Assembly: GCA_012963075.1 (NCBI GenBank)
Contig: DTWI01000220.1
Span: forward strand, 1-9,627
Length of the DNA: 9,627 nucleotides
Origin: Fidelibacterota bacterium
Lineage (GTDB): Bacteria > Marinisomatota > Marinisomatia > Marinisomatales > Marinisomataceae
Reading direction: 5' to 3'
Part shown: in pieces, positions 1-6,224 of the stretch
How the letters are laid out: each line of letters begins with the position of its first letter
How positions within the stretch are numbered: the stretch's first letter is position 1
Program-made: the position numbers and the translations under genes
The notes under the pieces: model-generated
The model's input: only the letters and a program-made list of their open reading frames with translations
Databases searched by the model: none
What the model was told of the DNA's origin: nothing

Positions 1-217
1 CATTTTCAAATAATTCTGCAGCCCTATAATAACCATCCGCTTTGACAAATGCACTAATTATTGGACCAAAAAATACCATAGCTTGGCTACCAATAAAATT
101 TAATGGTTTTGCCATCTCAAGAAAAAAAATAGCAGGGGTTACTAGTTTCAATTCTATAATTTTTTTAACAATTTTTGTTAAAAAATTCTTATCATCTATT
201 GTTAAATTTTGATTCAT
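1..217 (-). CDS. Small uncharacterised protein, N-terminal 72 codons (cut by window edge)
   Basis: This gene is absent from a simple long-ORF list because it runs off the left edge. Its ATG (215-217) forms an ATGA overlap with the TGA of the upstream 373-residue gene, which strongly supports the start and suggests translational coupling. The visible 72 residues begin MNQNLTIDDKNFLTKIVKKI. They have a polar, lysine-rich helix (about 1-25), a hydrophobic stretch with prolines (about 26-58, including TPAIFFLEMAKPLNFIGSQA), and an aromatic segment (ADGYYRAAELFE, 60-71). The hydrophobic part may be membrane-associated or a buried helical hairpin; the conserved-looking prolines argue against one simple membrane helix. 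I do not recognise a named family. I recall similar small proteins beside MutL-type genes, but that is memory rather than a search. Function is unknown. Confidence 0.75.
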   Translation of the reverse strand, partial: MNQNLTIDDKNFLTKIVKKIIELKLVTPAIFFLEMAKPLNFIGSQAMVFFGPIISAFVKADGYYRAAELFEN

Positions 218-1335
218 TGTAATTCAACCATCTCTAAGTTAGCCCTTGGAATCAAAAAGTTTTTACCATCAATTTTAATTTCTGCTACCCTCACCATTGT
301 CTCAGATTCCATTTTATGTAATTCGGCTGGCAAAGAAGTAACGGTACCTATTTTTCCAAAATTTGGTGAACGAATTACTCTAACAACACTTCCTTCTTGA
401 ATTCCTTCTTGTACATTTGAAGATACATCTTCGATACTCTCATCTTTAAGTGGAATAACAATTTCTGGACGGATTACCCCAGCTCTTATTTGTGTTGCTC
501 CATTAATGGATGCATTCTTTCCATCATGTGATTTTAATAAATCAAATGTTGCCTTACTCATTGGAATTGATCCATATCCTTCAGTGAGAATAAGTGCTGT
601 TTTTAATTTTTCAGTTCCGGTGATTGCAACACCTAAATTGTATCCTAATACTTCCTTTAGATCGTAATAATTAAATCCTCCAATAACTATCCCAGCAACA
701 TTACATGACATTGCTTTTTTATATGCCTCTAAGCTCAAAAATGATCCTCCGATTAAAATTTTTCCACTCATATCATTTGTAATTTTTTCTGCAGTTAATT
801 CTTCGGATGGATCTTGAGAAACCAGTTGTAATACTCCTTGTTTTTCTCCTGCAATACCAAAAATACCTTGGATAAAAGAAGCGATAGAAGTTACTATAAT
901 TCCTTCATTTTGGATTACCTTTCCCACTCTACCACTTACATAAGCATTTACTTCTACTGGAATTGGTGCTTCACGTAGGACAACTCGCCCTGTACTATCT
1001 GAAATAGATTCAATAGTGCCATCCACTGGAGATTCAACAGATAATTTGAACATACCTAAAAATCCTGCTGTTTCAGCAATTTTTTCACCTTTTTTAACAC
1101 TATCCCCTTCTTTTAAAACTAAACAAGCTTTCACATCTTCTGGTTCAATATTGAGGATATTATTTACTTTTAACATTTGGATATTCCCTGGAAGAGAAGT
1201 TGATGCTACAATCGTTTCTGGAGATAATTTATCCCCTTGCTTTACTAAGACTTCTCCCTTCAGTGGCAAGATTCTTTCTTTGCTAAATAATGTCTTTTTT
1301 AAAACCTTTAATCCTGGGGTATACGAATGTGCCAT
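214..1335 (-). CDS. Uncharacterised protein with lipoyl-like N-terminus and KOW-like C-terminus, partner of MutL-type ATPase
   Basis: A 373-residue protein with no signal peptide or clear membrane helix, so probably cytoplasmic. Residues about 1-137 look like a barrel-sandwich (lipoyl/biotinyl or RnfC-like) fold: glycine-turn segments such as VKQGDKLSPE (31-40), LKEGDSVKKGEKIAE (74-88) and SPVDGTIESI (102-111). No MKM-type modification lysine is seen, so covalent lipoylation or biotinylation is unlikely. The middle (about 140-295) is an alpha/beta region with IVIGGFNYYDL (216-226), TEGYGSIPMS (251-260) and NGATQIRAGVIRPE (278-291). Residues 315-336 (GSVVRVIRSPNFGKIGTVTS and following) resemble a KOW/SH3-like motif. 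The start overlaps the MutL-type stop as TAATG and is preceded by a strong Shine-Dalgarno sequence; the end overlaps the next gene by four bases. This coupling suggests stoichiometric production with the ATPase. Domain assignments are by eye and the function is unknown. Confidence 0.85.
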   Translation of the reverse strand: MAHSYTPGLKVLKKTLFSKERILPLKGEVLVKQGDKLSPETIVASTSLPGNIQMLKVNNILNIEPEDVKACLVLKEGDSVKKGEKIAETAGFLGMFKLSVESPVDGTIESISDSTGRVVLREAPIPVEVNAYVSGRVGKVIQNEGIIVTSIASFIQGIFGIAGEKQGVLQLVSQDPSEELTAEKITNDMSGKILIGGSFLSLEAYKKAMSCNVAGIVIGGFNYYDLKEVLGYNLGVAITGTEKLKTALILTEGYGSIPMSKATFDLLKSHDGKNASINGATQIRAGVIRPEIVIPLKDESIEDVSSNVQEGIQEGSVVRVIRSPNFGKIGTVTSLPAELHKMESETMVRVAEIKIDGKNFLIPRANLEMVELQ

Positions 1336-3161
1336 TAGAACAAATCTCCTTTAGGATATTCATTAACCGCAGCAGACCAATTAAGTAAATTTTGGATACG
1401 CTCCGAAGAATCTTTCGGTAGGTTAATTGGTCGATTTCTACCATCGAAGATTAATCCAACAACCCCTCCATAAATTGTGGAACTTAATGGCTCTCCTTTT
1501 CCAGCTCCTACATCAATTCTTCTTGAAGGTTGTATTTCAATCTTTACTGGTTCGTAAGGAACTTCAAGCATTTCTAAAGAACCTTCATTAATATCAACTT
1601 TTTTTGTTGAACCATCTTCAAAACTCAAAGATACTTGGGCCATTTTAGACTTTGGTTTTGCCTTACCTATTGGCGCAATACATGTCCCTAATCTAATTAA
1701 ACAATCGTTATCAAAAACTTCTAAAGCTGCTTGGTTTGCATCATCTTTTAATTCTTTACTATCGATATTGGCTAAAACTCCTAATTGAGGCATCATAAAA
1801 ATTGAGTCTACTGCTAGCTCCGTAATTCCTTCTGGCATAAATGCATCAATAAGCATTCTAGCAGCTTGTTGTCTACGAGGAGCATGTGACAAAACCCCTC
1901 CAGATCCTACTAATAAATCCAATTCCATCATGTTCACAAGAGATTGTCCACTAGATGATTGTTCAAAGGCATCAGAAATTGTTCTTTCTGATTGGACACC
2001 TTTGAGACTCGTAGCAAATGCCTTATGTTGAATAAATGAAAGCCTTAAAGCCTCTCTTGCAATTGCTTGTTCCACTACCAATTCTTCTAACGATTGAGGA
2101 ACAGTAGTTGGACGAATCATTTTATTTCCAATACGATTTGTTAAATTACTATGATCGATATCAAAAGGAACCCATCTTAATACATTGTCTATACCAGATT
2201 CAGCTAATACATTACAAATTGAATAACTCATTCCAAGATTGGCGCTTACCGTACGATTAAACTTTCCTTCAAACACTGAAAAAATATCTGTTGTTGCTCC
2301 ACCAATATCAACTCCTACCACAGAAATATTTTCTTTCTTTGCAATCATTTCAATTAAAAAACCAACAGCTCCAGGCGTTGGCATAATTGGGGCATCTGTC
2401 CAAGACATTAATTTTTTATATCCTGGTGCTTGTGCCATCACATGCTCCATAAATAAATCATGAATTTTATCTCGAGAAGGTTCCAAATTTTCTTGTTCAA
2501 GAACTGGACGAATATTTTCCACAATATCTAAGTCTGATATCTCGCCCAATGTCTTTCGAATATTATCATGCGCCTTATTGTTGCCAGCATAAATCACAGG
2601 TAATTTATAATTCTGGCCAAGTCTAGGTCTAGGGTTAGCAGCTGCTAATATTTCTGCTAATTCTATCACATGCGTTGTGGTTCCTCCATCTGTACCGCCT
2701 GATAGTAAGATCATATCAGGTCTTAACTGACGGATTCTAGTAATTTTTTCATGGGGTAATCGACCATCATTGGATGCCAAAACATCCATAACGATTGATC
2801 CAGCTCCTAAAGCAGCACGTTCTGCGCTTTCACCAGACATAGATTTTACTACTCCAGCTACCATCATTTGTAATCCACCGCCTGCGGAGCTTGTGGACAC
2901 ATAAATATCAACTCCTTTTTCTCCATTATCAGGGGTAATAATTTCATCCCCATCAAGAATGGTTCTGCCAGATAACTCTTCTACTTCCATTACAGCATTC
3001 AAAACACCCTTAGTAACATCCTCGAAAGGGGCTTCTACAGTAGTAGGAGCTTCTCCTCTAAATGTTAAACGATAACGATTGTCTTTCCATTCAATTAAGA
3101 TTGCTTTTGTGGTTGTACTACCACAATCTGTTGCTAATATAGATTTGATTTTTTTACTCAT
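1335..3161 (-). CDS. GlmL/MutL-family ASKHA ATPase (B12-dependent mutase accessory protein)
   Basis: A 608-residue protein of the glutamate mutase L (GlmL/MutL) family, unrelated to the mismatch-repair protein MutL. It shows the actin/Hsp70/sugar-kinase (ASKHA) nucleotide-binding layout. The phosphate-1 loop is TDCGSTTTKA (11-20), a SGGTDGGTTT segment lies at 154-163, the phosphate-2 loop is VGVDIGGATTDIF (282-294), and an adenosine-type glycine motif VGSGGVLSHAP lies at 418-428. D12 and D285 are the expected metal/phosphate aspartates. Family members sit beside adenosylcobalamin-dependent carbon-skeleton mutases or aminomutases and are thought to act as reactivating or chaperone ATPases. No mutase gene is in this window, so the client is unknown. 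The ATG overlaps the cdsA stop (ATGA) and the end overlaps the next start (TAATG). No Shine-Dalgarno is visible before its ATG, so it probably depends on coupling. Family assignment is firm; the exact role is inferred. Confidence 0.9.
   Translation of the reverse strand: MSKKIKSILATDCGSTTTKAILIEWKDNRYRLTFRGEAPTTVEAPFEDVTKGVLNAVMEVEELSGRTILDGDEIITPDNGEKGVDIYVSTSSAGGGLQMMVAGVVKSMSGESAERAALGAGSIVMDVLASNDGRLPHEKITRIRQLRPDMILLSGGTDGGTTTHVIELAEILAAANPRPRLGQNYKLPVIYAGNNKAHDNIRKTLGEISDLDIVENIRPVLEQENLEPSRDKIHDLFMEHVMAQAPGYKKLMSWTDAPIMPTPGAVGFLIEMIAKKENISVVGVDIGGATTDIFSVFEGKFNRTVSANLGMSYSICNVLAESGIDNVLRWVPFDIDHSNLTNRIGNKMIRPTTVPQSLEELVVEQAIAREALRLSFIQHKAFATSLKGVQSERTISDAFEQSSSGQSLVNMMELDLLVGSGGVLSHAPRRQQAARMLIDAFMPEGITELAVDSIFMMPQLGVLANIDSKELKDDANQAALEVFDNDCLIRLGTCIAPIGKAKPKSKMAQVSLSFEDGSTKKVDINEGSLEMLEVPYEPVKIEIQPSRRIDVGAGKGEPLSSTIYGGVVGLIFDGRNRPINLPKDSSERIQNLLNWSAAVNEYPKGDLF
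1346..1352 (-). promoter_or_regulatory. Strong Shine-Dalgarno (AAAGGAG) for the 373-residue protein
   Basis: On the minus strand AAAGGAG ends 10 bases before the ATG at 1335. It lies inside the last codons of the MutL-type gene (…PKGDLF). It is one of only two obvious ribosome-binding sites in the window, so this gene has its own initiation signal as well as a TAATG junction for re-initiation. Confidence 0.7.
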
Positions 3162-3805
3162 AAATATTGCCCAACAACATATAACAATGTTAATGGAGAT
3201 GTTAGTATTAAAGAATCAACTCTATCTAGTGCACCACCATGTCCCATTAATAGACGAGACGAATCCTTTACATTTGCTTGTCGTTTTAAGAAAGATTCCA
3301 ATAAATCGCCTAAAAATCCAATGATACTGAAGATAAATATGAATATGCACTGGTCAACTATGCTAAGAGCAAAAACAAAACGATGAAATAGCAATATAAA
3401 TGCTATTGAACCTATCAAGCCACCCAATAGACCGGCATAAGTCTTGTTTGGACTAATTGATGGCGCAATTTTCTTTCCCCCGATTAAACTACCAAAAATA
3501 TATGCAAAGGTATCATTTAACGTTACTCCACAGAATAACATAAGTGTAAAATAAGAATTTAGCTCGTTATCAATACTGCGGAGAACAAGCAAAGATGAAA
3601 GACCAATACACACATAACATATACCAAGAAAGACCCAAAAAATAAAATTGCTATCTTTTGATCTCAAAGAAAGAAATTCTATGAAAGCCATTGTCATAAA
3701 AAATACCACAAAAAGCTTGAAAGCCCACCCGCCAATTAAGACAATCCATATAGAGAGAGGAAGACCTATTAGATAAACGGGAAGCCTTGATTGAAGAGAA
3801 CTCAT
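3158..3805 (-). CDS. cdsA: Phosphatidate cytidylyltransferase (CDP-diglyceride synthase)
   Basis: A 215-residue polytopic inner-membrane enzyme that would make CDP-diacylglycerol from phosphatidate and CTP, the branch point of bacterial phospholipid synthesis. The C-terminal half carries the diagnostic motifs: NDTFAY (97-102), SPNKTYAG (117-124), GDLLESFLKR (166-175), and the family signature KDSSRLLMGHGGALDRVD (180-197), whose acidic and basic residues bind metal and CTP. Hydrophobic segments lie near 9-45, 55-76, 86-104, 124-142 and 149-168. It is shorter than typical CdsA proteins (about 260-285 residues), the shortfall falling in the N-terminal membrane region, while all catalytic motifs are intact, so it is probably active. 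The usual upstream neighbour uppS is absent; here a lipid kinase that could supply phosphatidate lies 25 bases upstream. Its TGA overlaps the next ATG. Confidence 0.93.
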   Translation of the reverse strand: MSSLQSRLPVYLIGLPLSIWIVLIGGWAFKLFVVFFMTMAFIEFLSLRSKDSNFIFWVFLGICYVCIGLSSLLVLRSIDNELNSYFTLMLFCGVTLNDTFAYIFGSLIGGKKIAPSISPNKTYAGLLGGLIGSIAFILLFHRFVFALSIVDQCIFIFIFSIIGFLGDLLESFLKRQANVKDSSRLLMGHGGALDRVDSLILTSPLTLLYVVGQYL

Positions 3806-3830
3806 ATTAGAAGCTAAGAATAGTTCCTAA

Positions 3831-4721
3831 TTATACCAAAAGCTTAATCGCTTTTGGAATTACTTCTGTACTAATTTTACTACTTTTAATTAAATCTCCA
3901 TCCAAATTAAATAAAGACTCTCCTAGGGCATCAATTTTGAATGATTTTGCCTTCTCTATGTGCACGTACGGCAGATAAATATGTTCCCCTTTAAACACCT
4001 TTGAAAATAAATTAATCAATTGCAATCGGTTTACATCATTTTTAACAATTAATATGTCTATTACTCCGTCAAAAAATCCTCCATTTGGAGCTACCTTCAT
4101 ACCTTTCCCAGTATGAATACTATTACATCCTACTATAAATGCACATGAAATATCAAATGTGTTATTATTAATTGTCATTTTTGCATCATAAAATGACCGT
4201 TGCAACAACTTAATTATTGAGGCAACATCATAACGTATTGTCCCCAAAAATCTTAACTTTTCGGCCAGAAGATTTCCATAAGAGAACATTCCCCAACCTA
4301 TAATACTAATACTCAATCGTACTCCATCATCAAAAATAACTTTATTTACATCCATTAATTGAATATTGTCCTCTAAAACCCTATCTATCGCATCATGATA
4401 ATCAAGACAATCAATATCGTGCATAACTGAATTACCAGATCCAGTAGGAATAATACCAAGGGGAAAATGTGTCAATAAGTCTGCTTGATATAATCCATTT
4501 ACCGTCTCATTAACTGTCCCATCCCCACCAAAGACCAATACCCTATCAAATTCATTTGGTTTTAGGGTAGAAACATATTCAGTAGCATGACCAACATAGC
4601 TTGTGGTAAATAATTTAGGGGAAAATCCCGCATCTCTTATCTTCTTTTCTACTTCATAATATACTTTAAGTGATTTTTTTAATCCACTGACAGGATTAAC
4701 GATACAAAGAATAGATTTCAT
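3831..4721 (-). CDS. Diacylglycerol kinase-family lipid kinase (DagK/YegS/LCB5 type)
   Basis: A 296-residue soluble lipid kinase of the DAGK catalytic-domain superfamily, which phosphorylates a lipid hydroxyl with ATP at the membrane surface. The N-terminal nucleotide domain shows NPVSG (9-13), the hallmark FGGDGTVNE (64-72) and IPTGSGNSV (91-99). The C-terminal beta-sandwich carries HTGKGMKVAPNGGFFDGVID (203-222) and FNLDGD (271-276), the latter in place of the more usual DGE. Length is normal for the family. The natural substrate cannot be read from sequence: diacylglycerol is favoured because cdsA, which uses phosphatidate, lies immediately downstream, but YegS-like phosphatidylglycerol or sphingoid/ceramide kinases share these motifs. 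The gene starts 2 bases after the RlpA-like stop, with no evident Shine-Dalgarno, consistent with translational coupling. Confidence 0.88.
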   Translation of the reverse strand: MKSILCIVNPVSGLKKSLKVYYEVEKKIRDAGFSPKLFTTSYVGHATEYVSTLKPNEFDRVLVFGGDGTVNETVNGLYQADLLTHFPLGIIPTGSGNSVMHDIDCLDYHDAIDRVLEDNIQLMDVNKVIFDDGVRLSISIIGWGMFSYGNLLAEKLRFLGTIRYDVASIIKLLQRSFYDAKMTINNNTFDISCAFIVGCNSIHTGKGMKVAPNGGFFDGVIDILIVKNDVNRLQLINLFSKVFKGEHIYLPYVHIEKAKSFKIDALGESLFNLDGDLIKSSKISTEVIPKAIKLLV

Positions 4722-4723
4722 AA

Positions 4724-5170
4724 TTATTTATAATATTTATTATTACCGAGCCTTAATACATCAATACGAACTTTTGTTGTTCCTTTATTCACAAAGCCTA
4801 GTTTTCTTGCAGCTTTATATGATACATCTAATATGCGACCCTTTACAAATGGACCTCTGTCGATAATCGTCATAGTTAAAGATCTTCCATTTTTTAAGTT
4901 GGTTACTCTTATTCTTGTACCTAGGGGCAATGTTTTATGTGCAGCGCTAATTTTATGCATATCAAAGATTTGTCCACTTGCTGTACGTTTCTTATGAAAT
5001 TTCTTTCCGTAATATGAACTAATACCTATCTGTACATGAGGGTGATTATGTATCGATTCAATTTCTTTTCTAGTCATTCCATCTGAATTAACATAATCAC
5101 CATATACTGCAGTCGGACCACAAGATATCATAAATGAGAGGGTTATTATTGAAATTATATTAAAGCGCAT
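4724..5170 (-). CDS. rlpA: RlpA-like double-psi beta-barrel lipoprotein
   Basis: A 148-residue protein with a lipoprotein signal peptide (hydrophobic 4-16, lipobox MIS-C with C17) and one RlpA-type double-psi beta-barrel (about 48-142). Typical motifs are SSYYGKKFHKKRTASGQIFD (51-70), AAHKTLPLGTRIRVTNL (76-92), NGRS (94-97), the signature IDRGPF (103-108) and GRILDVS (111-117). RlpA proteins bind peptidoglycan and some are lytic transglycosylases that cut glycan strands lacking stem peptides, with a role at the septum. This copy has no SPOR domain, so septal targeting by denuded glycan is not evident, and enzymatic activity cannot be assumed. The start lies inside the last codons of the pyrD-like gene (11-base overlap, different frame). 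An ATG at this point gives a complete signal peptide, which supports the start. Confidence 0.88.
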   Translation of the reverse strand: MRFNIISIITLSFMISCGPTAVYGDYVNSDGMTRKEIESIHNHPHVQIGISSYYGKKFHKKRTASGQIFDMHKISAAHKTLPLGTRIRVTNLKNGRSLTMTIIDRGPFVKGRILDVSYKAARKLGFVNKGTTKVRIDVLRLGNNKYYK

Positions 5171-6224
5171 TGGACAATTTAATATTTATTTGAGGAACCT
5201 TAAATGGATCAGTTACTAACTGAGTCGCCATACCAACTAAGACTGCTCCTTTATCTTGTACGGCTTTTACTTGATTATAGTCCATGATTCCCCCTGTAGC
5301 AATTATTGGAATTTTAGAATTATTATGCACTAATTCAACTCTCTTTAAAGTATTTTTGAATAAAGCAATCCCACTTAATCCCCCACCTTCTTCTGAAAAC
5401 TCATTAACATTTAATCCAACCGATTGGGCTGATATATACTTTGTATTCCCCACATTAATAGCACATTTTTCAAAATTAGAAAGCAATTCACATATATCCA
5501 GAACATCTTCATTGCTACTATCAGGGGACACTTTAACGATAACTATATTTGAAGAAACAGATCGAATTGCTGTCAGTAAGGATGACAGATCTTCTAAATT
5601 ATCGCTTAAACATTTTCCATCTTGTGTATTTGGGCAACTTATATTTATCTCATAAAAAACTTTTTTAAAATCCAGAGAATGTACTTTGAGATGAATCTTA
5701 CTAAAAACACTTAAATACTCGTCTAAATTATTACCTCCAATACTAATTCCTAAAGGACGATTAAAAGACAATATTCGTTTATTGTCAAAATTAGAAACAA
5801 AATGTTCTAAACCTTTTGTTGGCAAACCCAACGAATTAATCAATCCGTAGTGTGAATTATATTGAATTTCTTGTATTCTAGGTCTTTTATTCCCATCTGA
5901 TGGAGTTTTTAGCACTGTTTTGTATGTGATACCGCCTAAGCCTAATAATTGCCATTGAAACAGCGCATCTATATCATCTTTAAAGGAAGCCGCAATTAAT
6001 GGTGAGGGAAACTCTAAATCAAATAACGATGTACTGATGTTTTTAGGAATAGAAAATTTAAAAAAATTACGCAGTGGAGAATTCACTAAACTACTATTTA
6101 GTCTATCCCCAATCATGATAGCCTGTTCTAAATCTTTAGGTCTTCGAGCACATAGGTTAATTATTATTCTTCTTATAAAACGATAATCTATTGATAATAT
6201 CTTTGCTCTTACATTACTCAACAT
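5160..6224 (-). CDS. pyrD: Dihydroorotate dehydrogenase-like flavoprotein (class-1-like active site)
   Basis: An FMN-dependent TIM-barrel enzyme predicted to oxidise dihydroorotate to orotate in pyrimidine synthesis. From the ATG at 6224 it has 354 residues; a TTG at 6251 would add nine, but the ATG has a GGAAG at a workable distance and overlaps the upstream gene by only 11 bases. Motifs (ATG numbering): TYKTV with a flavin-contact lysine (100-104), NSLGLP (130-135), NISCPNT with C197 (194-200), VKVSPD (230-235), GGGLSG (280-285) and the phosphate-binding ATGGI (309-313) with VGMATQLVTDP (330-340). Cysteine as the active-site base is typical of class 1 enzymes; class 2 has serine there (usually SSPNTPG). 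Yet an N-terminal extension of some 60 residues and the GGLSG segment recall class 2. The electron acceptor is therefore uncertain. No pyrK is present. No other pyr gene is adjacent, so a different DHOD-fold oxidoreductase is possible. Confidence 0.8.
   Translation of the reverse strand: MLSNVRAKILSIDYRFIRRIIINLCARRPKDLEQAIMIGDRLNSSLVNSPLRNFFKFSIPKNISTSLFDLEFPSPLIAASFKDDIDALFQWQLLGLGGITYKTVLKTPSDGNKRPRIQEIQYNSHYGLINSLGLPTKGLEHFVSNFDNKRILSFNRPLGISIGGNNLDEYLSVFSKIHLKVHSLDFKKVFYEINISCPNTQDGKCLSDNLEDLSSLLTAIRSVSSNIVIVKVSPDSSNEDVLDICELLSNFEKCAINVGNTKYISAQSVGLNVNEFSEEGGGLSGIALFKNTLKRVELVHNNSKIPIIATGGIMDYNQVKAVQDKGAVLVGMATQLVTDPFKVPQINIKLSNAL

Noticed and set aside
209..400. 63-codon plus-strand reading frame near the left edge
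   Set aside because: It spans the junction of two coupled minus-strand genes and has no motif; the minus-strand reading is far better supported.
1016..1354. 112-codon plus-strand reading frame opposite the 373-residue gene
   Set aside because: It has no recognisable motif and lies antisense to a well-supported, translationally coupled gene.
1335..3161. DNA mismatch repair MutL
   Set aside because: The name is shared, but the protein has ASKHA phosphate loops (DCGSTTTKA and VDIGGATTD), not GHKL ATPase motifs, so it is the glutamate-mutase-associated family.
5284..5655. 123-codon plus-strand reading frame opposite the pyrD-like gene
   Set aside because: It is a shadow of the opposite strand, whose frame carries FMN and active-site motifs.
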